This document shows, piece after piece, positions 1 to 4,744 of a stretch of 9,177 nt of DNA. Origin of the DNA: Propionibacteriaceae bacterium. Lineage in GTDB: Bacteria; Actinomycetota; Actinomycetes; Propionibacteriales; Propionibacteriaceae. The notes beneath the pieces were generated by a model. The model was not told where the DNA came from and searched no databases. It worked only from the letters and a program-made list of their open reading frames with translations. Position 1 is the stretch's first letter. Every line of letters begins with the position of its first letter. The stretch lies in assembly GCA_025923975.1 (NCBI GenBank), contig JAICEV010000117.1:1-9177 (forward strand), written 5' to 3'. The position numbers and the translations under genes were made by a program.

Positions 1-47
1 CCTCTCGATCTCCTCTGTCGTTGGGGTCCGGCCAATCCTAGGTCACC

Positions 48-1264
48 GTGCACTCTCGAGTCGTTGCCATGGACATTGGCCGCTGGAGCTGCAGATGCTC
101 CCTCGAGACACTGAGAACGAGCCGCGCTTTCAGGTATGCGCGCCCGCCGCCGTTTGAAGACATCCCTGAGGTGAAGCGCCGGGAGCTGGTCGAGCGCAGT
201 CTCGATCTCGGTCTGTCCGCTGCGCCGTCGATCAACGATCGAAACATCTCACTGTTCTTCCGTGGCCCTGGACCCCGATGTTCGCCGGTATCAATACATT
301 CCCGAAGTCGCCGTATGTGGAGAACATCCGTGACATCGGTGACTACGACGTCGCCGTCGTCGGAGCGCCCTTCGACATGGGGACGACATATCTCAGCGGC
401 ACCCGGCTCGGCCCGCAGGCGGTGCGGCGCATATCCGCTTTGTACGACCAGTACAGTCCTGATCTTGGCTGGACATCCTCGAGGAAATCACAATCGGGGA
501 CGCCGGTGAGATCTTCGTGATTCCCGCGAACATCGAGAAGCCGTTTGATCAGATTGATCTTGGCCTGTCCCACATTTTGGATGCCGGCGCATTTCCGATC
601 ATTATCGGCGGTGATCACTGCATCGGATTCCCGGACGCGAAGGGCGTTGCGAAGCACGTCGAGGGCAAGCTGGGAATCATCCACTTTGATCGGCACATCG
701 ACACTGCCGAGACGACGATGGATGAGCGGATGCACACCACTCACTGGTCACATGCCACCAATCTGCCCAACGTTCCGGCGACCAACCTGGTACAGATCGG
801 AATCGGTGGTTGGATTGGGAATCATTTCAGGCGTCAAGGTAGCCGAGGAACGCGATACCACCGTGATCACGATGTTCGATGTCGAGGAGCTCGGCGTGGA
901 TCGCGCAATGGAGATTTCCTTGGAGATCGCATGGAAAGACGCAACTGCGGTCTACCTTTCGTTCGACATTGATGTTGTCGATCCGGGCTATGCGCCTGGA
1001 ACCGGCACTCCCGAACCTGGCGGGATGTCACCTCGAGAGGCGCTGAAGGCTGTTCGGATGGTTGCAGCAGAAGGCCTAGCCGGAGTGGACCTCGTCGAGA
1101 TCGCGCCGCCCTACGATGTGGCTGACACGACGTCGCAGCTAGGTGCCCGCCTGATCATGGACACGCTCGCGAGCCTCGTCGAACACGGCCATCTGGGGAA
1201 CCGTCTCACACGAACCGAACGGGAACAAGCCGAACGCGAGCGTGATCGCGCGGCGGGAATCTGA
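48..1264 (+). pseudogene. Broken ureohydrolase, probably guanidine hydrolase (GdmH-like) rather than agmatinase; three frameshifts
   Basis: The intact ancestor would have hydrolysed a guanidino compound, most likely guanidine itself, to urea using a metal pair. The sequence reads in frame 3 from about 48 (GTG; ATG at 69 is an alternative) to about 265, with an N-terminal extension containing SINDRNISLFFRG. It then moves to frame 2 (FAGINTF, DVAVVGAPFDMGTTY), to frame 1 near 470 (IPANIEKPFDQI, GGDHCIGFP at 604-627, FDRHIDT at 685-705, DERMHTTHWSHATN), and back to frame 2 near 814-829 (GVKVAEERD, SFDIDVVDP at 959-985, GTGTPEPGG). All six usual metal ligands (H of GGDH; D, H, D of DRHID; D, D of DID) remain. 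The first two shifts each look like one lost base and the third like one extra base, possibly in the GGG at 817-819. The long N-terminal region, FAGINTF, DRH instead of DAH, and DERMHT match my recollection of cyanobacterial Sll1077/GdmH. Family membership is near certain; guanidine as substrate is inference. Confidence 0.85.
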
Positions 1265-1405
1265 AGGGTGAGCTGGCTGCTGCTCGCTGCACAGGTCTTG
1301 ATCGGCTTGTGACGGCGGTCTTGATCTTCGCCAATCGCAAGAGAGCAACCCATCGGATGAGCAGGAGGATAGCTGCGCGAGGTCTTCGCGGAGGACTCAA
1401 CTTAA

Positions 1406-2584
1406 CTAATCGCTCAAGGAACGGATCACGAATCCGGTCTTCAGCTTGGGTGTGAAGAAGGTCGACTTCGGCGGCATCAGCAGACCTTCGCGCGCGGTCC
1501 GTTCGATCTCGGCAACGCTGACCGGCCGAATCAGCACTGCCGCCGACGCGCTCCCAATGGTCACCTCGGCCAGCGTTTCGTCGAGTCCGTGTTGGTAGGT
1601 CACGGTCAGTGGGACATCAGCAAGCGTCGTCTCCAGCCAACCGCCATCCAGGGCGCGTACGCCATCGAAGCGTCCCGGTTTCGGCTGCAGCCGCCAGCAC
1701 CCGTCACGGCTGACCAGCACCAAGAATTCTTCAGTGGCCATCGCCGCTAGAGTGTCAGAACTCGGCCGGTCGGTAGGGATGAGTTCAAATGACCGGGCCA
1801 ACGCAGCTGCCAGTTCTGGCACCTCAATGTCACTGTAGAGACGGTGGATTGCTTCCACACTCAGCTGCTCCTCCACGAGCTCGTTGACGAAGGCGAGCGT
1901 CAACTCCGCCGGTGTATCGGTTCGACCAGTCGCCTCCCGAATCTCGTCTCGGTAGCTGCGGGAGACGCTGTAGCGGTGATGGCCATCGGCGATCAGCACG
2001 TCATCGGCGGCCAGCCTGTCTCGAATGGCCGCAATCCGCCGCGGATCGGTGACGCGTTCGACCACATGCACGACACCCTCATCCGTGACAGTGCCCACTG
2101 CCTCACCTGGCTCGGCGAGCAATTCGGTCAAGCCGGCGGCCAACGAGAGCCCCCAGACCGGCGACAGGTTGGACACAGTCGCACGTGTCAGCTCGAGACG
2201 ATCGGTGGACGCCTCGGGTGTAGTTCGCTCGTGCGGCAGTACTCCGCCAGCCTCAAGATCAACAACCCCCAGCGCACCCAATACGCCGGCGATGTCACGG
2301 CGCGTCCCGGCAGAGTCGGTAAAACGCATGCGGTAGACGGTGAACGAGGGCTCCGGGTCAACGACAAGGATCCCTTCATCCAGCCAGGCGTGCATGGTCT
2401 TCGCCGCAACGTCGTACCGGTCCTCGCCACCGCGTGGTACGTCGATCCGCACGATGTTGTGAGCGGACCTCGCCTCCAGCGCATCCACGTCAGCGCCGGA
2501 CAGCACGTCGTACGGTGGGGCCACCACTGCGGCCAGGTCGTCGGTCGCATAGCGGATCGCGGTAAAGGGTTCGAAGCGCGGCAC
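1406..2584 (-). CDS. DUF1015 family protein (COG4198), function unknown
   Basis: A soluble protein of about 392 residues, the usual length for DUF1015. It begins PRFEPFTAIRY, typical of this family's N-terminus, followed by VVAPPYDVLS near residue 20 and the hallmark DGHHRY motif starting at about residue 200. No signal peptide or membrane span is visible. I prefer the GTG at 2584 because homologues I recall start MPRFEPF-like and because GGAAG (complement of 2594-2598) lies 9 nt upstream. In-frame ATGs at 2617 and 2635 would add 11 or 17 residues, but neither has a good ribosome site. A -10-like TATAAC at 2638-2643 (complement) would give a leader of about 45 nt, which also fits the later start. 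The gene converges on the broken ureohydrolase and is divergent from the ACT gene. No biochemical role can be read from the sequence; the conserved DGHHRY suggests a catalytic or ligand-binding site. Confidence 0.9.
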   Translation of the reverse strand: MPRFEPFTAIRYATDDLAAVVAPPYDVLSGADVDALEARSAHNIVRIDVPRGGEDRYDVAAKTMHAWLDEGILVVDPEPSFTVYRMRFTDSAGTRRDIAGVLGALGVVDLEAGGVLPHERTTPEASTDRLELTRATVSNLSPVWGLSLAAGLTELLAEPGEAVGTVTDEGVVHVVERVTDPRRIAAIRDRLAADDVLIADGHHRYSVSRSYRDEIREATGRTDTPAELTLAFVNELVEEQLSVEAIHRLYSDIEVPELAAALARSFELIPTDRPSSDTLAAMATEEFLVLVSRDGCWRLQPKPGRFDGVRALDGGWLETTLADVPLTVTYQHGLDETLAEVTIGSASAAVLIRPVSVAEIERTAREGLLMPPKSTFFTPKLKTGFVIRSLSD

Positions 2585-2637
2585 GGGACAAGGCTTCCAC
2601 GGATCGCGCACGGTCATGCGGAGTGTCCAGCGCATGC

Positions 2638-2645
2638 GTTATAGA
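2638..2645. promoter_or_regulatory. Overlapping -10-like elements for the divergent DUF1015 and ACT genes
   Basis: GTTATAGA reads TATAAC on the - strand (2638-2643) and TATAGA on the + strand (2640-2645), so both divergent genes could share one AT-rich core. No convincing TTGACA-like -35 is seen on either side at 17-18 nt. It is the most -10-like sequence I noticed in this gap, but no transcription data support it. Confidence 0.35.
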
Positions 2646-2686
2646 CCCGAAACACGGAAGTAATCGAGGTAGGTAAAGATGGTCAC

Positions 2687-3316
2687 GTGTTCCTGATGCG
2701 GGTCACTCTGCCGGACCGCCCAGGTTCGTTGGGCTCGGTTGCGACGGCCATGGGAAGCGTCGACGCCGATATCAATGCTGTTGAAATCGTTGAGAAGAGG
2801 TCTGACGGGAGCGTCGTAGACGACTTCATCGTCGATCTGCCGCCCAACCAGTTACCCGAGACCATCGTGACTGCCTGCCAGAGTCTGCCTGGCGTACGCG
2901 TGGAGTGGATTGCGCGCTATCCGGAGGGCGGCGGGCTGCAATCGGACCTGGAGGCGTTGGAGCGAATGACGGCTGATCCGCCCCATGCGGCGGAAACGCT
3001 TGTCTCGCTATGCCCCGTGGTCTTTCGTTCTCATTGGGCGACCTTGATCGACGTATCGGATGGCGCGCCTCGTCCCAGCTTCGCGACCACCCTCGCACCG
3101 GACCTGACGCCTGAGATCGCGGAGAAGTTCACACCATTCGACGCCACCCACCGCACCGATCTGGATGCGGGCTGGAGTCCCGGCTGGGGCGACACCACCG
3201 CGGTTGTGACCCCGCTGACTCGCGATCGCGTGATCGTGATCGGCCGCTTAGGTGGACCTGCCTTCCTTGACTCCGAAATCGCCCGCCTGCATCACCTCGC
3301 CGCGCTCGTGAAGTAG
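2687..3316 (+). CDS. ACT-domain protein (Rv3013-like amino-acid-binding protein)
   Basis: A 209-residue cytoplasmic protein. Residues 3-70 form an ACT domain, with the characteristic start LMRVTLPDRPGSLGSVATAM and then DADINAVEIVE. ACT domains usually bind small ligands such as amino acids and regulate a partner enzyme or a fused domain. The C-terminal 135 residues carry no motif I recognise and no catalytic domain. The GTG at 2687 is chosen because it gives the VFLMRV beginning normal for such proteins; ATG 2696 would cut into the first strand, and ATG 2679 is out of frame and stops after four codons. A purine-rich GAGGTAGG (2666-2673) lies 13 nt upstream, rather far. The protein matches in size and position the one found next to ligA in mycobacteria, where gatC follows. 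Here the flanking gene is DUF1015 instead. The ligand is unknown. Confidence 0.85.
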   Translation: MFLMRVTLPDRPGSLGSVATAMGSVDADINAVEIVEKRSDGSVVDDFIVDLPPNQLPETIVTACQSLPGVRVEWIARYPEGGGLQSDLEALERMTADPPHAAETLVSLCPVVFRSHWATLIDVSDGAPRPSFATTLAPDLTPEIAEKFTPFDATHRTDLDAGWSPGWGDTTAVVTPLTRDRVIVIGRLGGPAFLDSEIARLHHLAALVK

Positions 3317-3336
3317 GCCCCACCCGACACCTCGGG

Positions 3337-3342
3337 TACGGT
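3337..3342 (+). promoter_or_regulatory. -10 element (TACGGT) of the VTT-like gene, probably leaderless
   Basis: TACGGT matches TANNNT and is followed by exactly 6 nt (CTGCAA) before the GTG at 3349, so transcription would begin at or next to the start codon. No Shine-Dalgarno sequence lies in the gap. The same spacing is seen before the 4132 gene and ligA. The -35 is weak. Confidence 0.45.
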
Positions 3343-3348
3343 CTGCAA

Positions 3349-3864
3349 GTGGGCGCATTTGGGTGGGCTGAGCTGGTCGCCTTGCTCACCTCGATCGGGT
3401 TCGGAACCGTGTCCGCGGTCATACCGATCGTCAACGCCGAGGCGTACGTCATCGCCTCGCAGATGTCTGCCGTGGCTGGGCCCATCCCCATTGCGATCGG
3501 TATCGCGATCGGGCAGACAGTGGGAAAGCTGCTGCTCTTCTTTGGTGTGCGGCAGGGGAAAGAACTCTCGTTCATCAAGCATCGGCGTGAGGCCCGAAAG
3601 CAGCGGCGCGTTGGGCCGACGCAGGCACGCATTCGCGCGGCTGGAGCCAAACTGCTTGATCTGGTCGGCCAGGAACGCTGGGGACTGCCGATCGTCTTCG
3701 TTGCCGCCGTCATCGGCTTCCCACCGCTCTACGCGGTAGCCCTTTTGGCTGGGGCAACCACCATGAGTCCGGTCTGGTTCGGGCTCACCGTGCTGGTCGG
3801 CCGGCTGTGCCGCTTCTTGCTGGTTGCCACCGGGTTTTACGGGCTGCACGACTGGTTCTTCTGA
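3349..3864 (+). CDS. Small VTT/DedA-like (YqaA-type) membrane protein
   Basis: A 171-residue integral membrane protein with four likely hydrophobic segments at about residues 8-28, 34-66, 112-136 and 141-163. A strongly basic stretch at 71-90 (KELSFIKHRREARKQRR) is presumably cytoplasmic. The segment VSAVIPIVNAEAYVIAS followed by GQTVGKLLLF, and the late GFPPLYAVALLAG, resemble short actinobacterial VTT-domain (SNARE-associated, COG1238-like) proteins. The wider DedA/VTT family includes lipid carriers and scramblases, but the job of this short form is not known. The GTG start has no ribosome site; it lies 6 nt after a TANNNT element, fitting a leaderless transcript. The gap to the ACT gene is only 32 nt. 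The TGA stop lies inside TTCTGATCGC (3859-3868), a decamer also found in the repeat array that follows. Family assignment is by motif resemblance only. Confidence 0.8.
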   Translation: MGAFGWAELVALLTSIGFGTVSAVIPIVNAEAYVIASQMSAVAGPIPIAIGIAIGQTVGKLLLFFGVRQGKELSFIKHRREARKQRRVGPTQARIRAAGAKLLDLVGQERWGLPIVFVAAVIGFPPLYAVALLAGATTMSPVWFGLTVLVGRLCRFLLVATGFYGLHDWFF

Positions 3865-4092
3865 TCGCGTGAGCCGGCCGTCATCGCGCTTGTGATCGGA
3901 AACGACCCACCCGGCCCACGCAAACCGGCCGCCTCCGCCCTTCTGATCGCAGACGACCCTCAGGCCTGTGACCCCCATACGATCCTTCACGGCCCACGCA
4001 AACCGGCCGCCATCGCCCTTGTGATCGGAAACGACCCACCCGGCCCACGCAAACCGGCCGCCATCACCCTTGTGATCGCAGACGACCCTCAC
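3862..4092. repeat. Array of four 51-bp repeats ordered A-B-27 bp-A-B
   Basis: The unit begins GGCCCACGCAAACCGGCC and contains CTTGTGATCG. Copies are 1 (3862-3912; first ~10 nt degenerate), 2 (3913-3963), 3 (3991-4041) and 4 (4042-4092). A 27-bp spacer (3964-3990) separates copies 2 and 3. Copies 1 and 3 end ATCGGAAACGACCCACCC (type A); copies 2 and 4 end ATCGCAGACGACCCTCAG or CAC (type B), so the array looks like a duplicated A-B pair. The unit length is a multiple of three and both strands stay open, but the peptides look artificial. It lies between two membrane-protein genes and resembles the MIRU/VNTR class of mycobacterial intergenic repeats in size and place, without recognisable sequence identity to them. 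Confidence 0.9.
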
Positions 4093-4119
4093 GCCGGGCT
4101 TATCCGTCACCGCCCCGAC

Positions 4120-4125
4120 TACAGT
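4120..4125 (+). promoter_or_regulatory. -10 element (TACAGT) of the small membrane protein gene, probably leaderless
   Basis: TACAGT fits TANNNT and is separated by 6 nt (GGTCGG) from the GTG at 4132, putting the expected transcription start on the start codon. It lies 27 nt after the last 51-bp repeat, so the array is directly upstream of the core promoter. No clear -35 is present. Confidence 0.45.
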
Positions 4126-4131
4126 GGTCGG

Positions 4132-4392
4132 GTGCCGAAGATCTTCAGCAACCTCAATCTGCACGGAGCAACGCCTCCGCGGGTGCAGCCGACGCTCGGC
4201 GAATGGGGTCCGCTGAAGGTACCGAGCACCAAGCAGAAGAAGCGAATGCGGATCTGGGTCTCGCTCGCACTGCTTGGAGGTTTGATCGCGATCTTTCTCC
4301 TCGGCTGGTACGTCTACTACGTCATGACCGGCAGCTGGGGCTTCGGCATCGGCGATGATCAGCAGCAGCTCTTCCAGACGTTGCTGCTGTAA
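4132..4392 (+). CDS. Small single-span membrane protein, unrecognised
   Basis: An 86-residue protein that I cannot assign to a family. Residues 1-33 are polar with several prolines and include GEWGPLKVP. KQKKRMR (34-40) is a strong positive cluster directly before one hydrophobic helix at about 41-65 (IWVSLALLGG to GWYVYYVM), followed by a short tail ending DDQQQLFQTLLL. By the positive-inside rule the N-terminus should be cytoplasmic and the tail outside. The reading frame is open upstream into the repeat array (to GTG/ATG-type starts near 3892), but that extension would encode only repeat sequence. The GTG at 4132 sits 6 nt after TACAGT and begins a sequence with normal composition, so I take it as the start. 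The charge pattern and coherent helix support a real gene. Confidence 0.65.
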   Translation: MPKIFSNLNLHGATPPRVQPTLGEWGPLKVPSTKQKKRMRIWVSLALLGGLIAIFLLGWYVYYVMTGSWGFGIGDDQQQLFQTLLL

Positions 4393-4468
4393 AGACCGTG
4401 TGAGAGCAGCCCGGGCTTAGACCGACGGCCGATCAACCGGCTTGCGGTGGGCAGAGGTGGAAATCCCG

Positions 4469-4713
4469 ATGGAACCGCTGGTAACGGATCTGCTCGTGAT
4501 CGGTGGACGGTCAGGCTCAGGCACTGACGTGGTGCGGCAGCGCCTGTCACTGCGAGACGTCGGGTCGGCACTGGAGATCCATTTGCATCGCAGCCGACAA
4601 GGGCAGCAGTGCTCGAGAAGCACTGCCCGGTTTGGGTCCACCGACTTACCACGGATCACAAGTCCGTTAGGGAGGTCGCCAACGAAGTACTCGATCTGAC
4701 TGGCTGGACCTGA
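4469..4713 (+). pseudogene. Remnant of a P-loop (AAA-type) ATPase with internal deletion and a frameshift
   Basis: ATG 4469 has a good ribosome site, GAGGTGG at 4454-4460. It opens MEPLVTDLLVIGGRSGSG, the first strand and most of a Walker A loop, but the lysine and following Ser/Thr are missing. The text jumps straight to VVRQRLSLRDVGSALEIHLHRS, which resembles the C-terminal third of small actinobacterial ATP-binding proteins (about 170-190 residues). At about 4598-4600 one base is lost and reading continues in another frame as RAAVLEKHCPVWVHRLTTD and then SVREVANEVLDLTGWT with TGA at 4711-4713, a typical C-terminus for that family. Only about 80 of the expected codons remain, so roughly 100 residues, including the rest of the nucleotide site, are gone. 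The two halves keep N- and C-terminal order, which points to an internal deletion rather than unrelated debris. Family recognition is from memory. Confidence 0.6.
4601..4628. repeat. Hairpin-forming inverted repeat inside the ATPase remnant
   Basis: CAGTGCT (4607-4613) pairs with AGCACTG (4619-4625) around the loop CGAGA. GGG (4601-4603) and CCC (4626-4628) can extend the stem past a three-base bulge. No T-run follows on either strand, so it is not a standard terminator. It lies next to the frameshift at 4598-4600. Confidence 0.5.
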
Positions 4714-4744
4714 TTCGCCGCTCGGCGGTTCGAAGACCACCCGG

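Noticed and set aside
1..130. Possible guanidine riboswitch before the ureohydrolase
   Set aside because: I looked for the conserved core of the guanidine-I class and did not find it; the upstream region is also cut by the window edge.
1376..1390. CGCGA-GGTCT-TCGCG hairpin between the convergent ureohydrolase and DUF1015 genes as a terminator
   Set aside because: Only a five-base stem and no T-run on either side; not enough to call a terminator in this GC-rich sequence. The rest of 1265-1405 shows nothing recognisable.
1844..2644. 266-codon + strand open frame opposite the DUF1015 gene
   Set aside because: Antisense to a well-supported gene, with no domain or ribosome site.
3862..4092. CRISPR array
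   Set aside because: The repeats are 51 bp and directly adjacent in pairs, with only one 27-bp spacer and no cas genes.
3292..4164. 290-codon - strand open frame across the repeats and VTT-like gene
   Set aside because: Overlaps the VTT-like gene completely; openness through the repeats follows from a stop-free 51-bp unit. The peptide repeat is kept only as a low-interest note.
4417..4740. 107-codon - strand frame starting 4 nt after the ligA stop, possibly a gene in its operon
   Set aside because: The + strand of the same stretch matches a P-loop ATPase at both ends, which explains the region better; the - strand frame turns arginine- and serine-rich after the first 45 residues and has no ribosome site.
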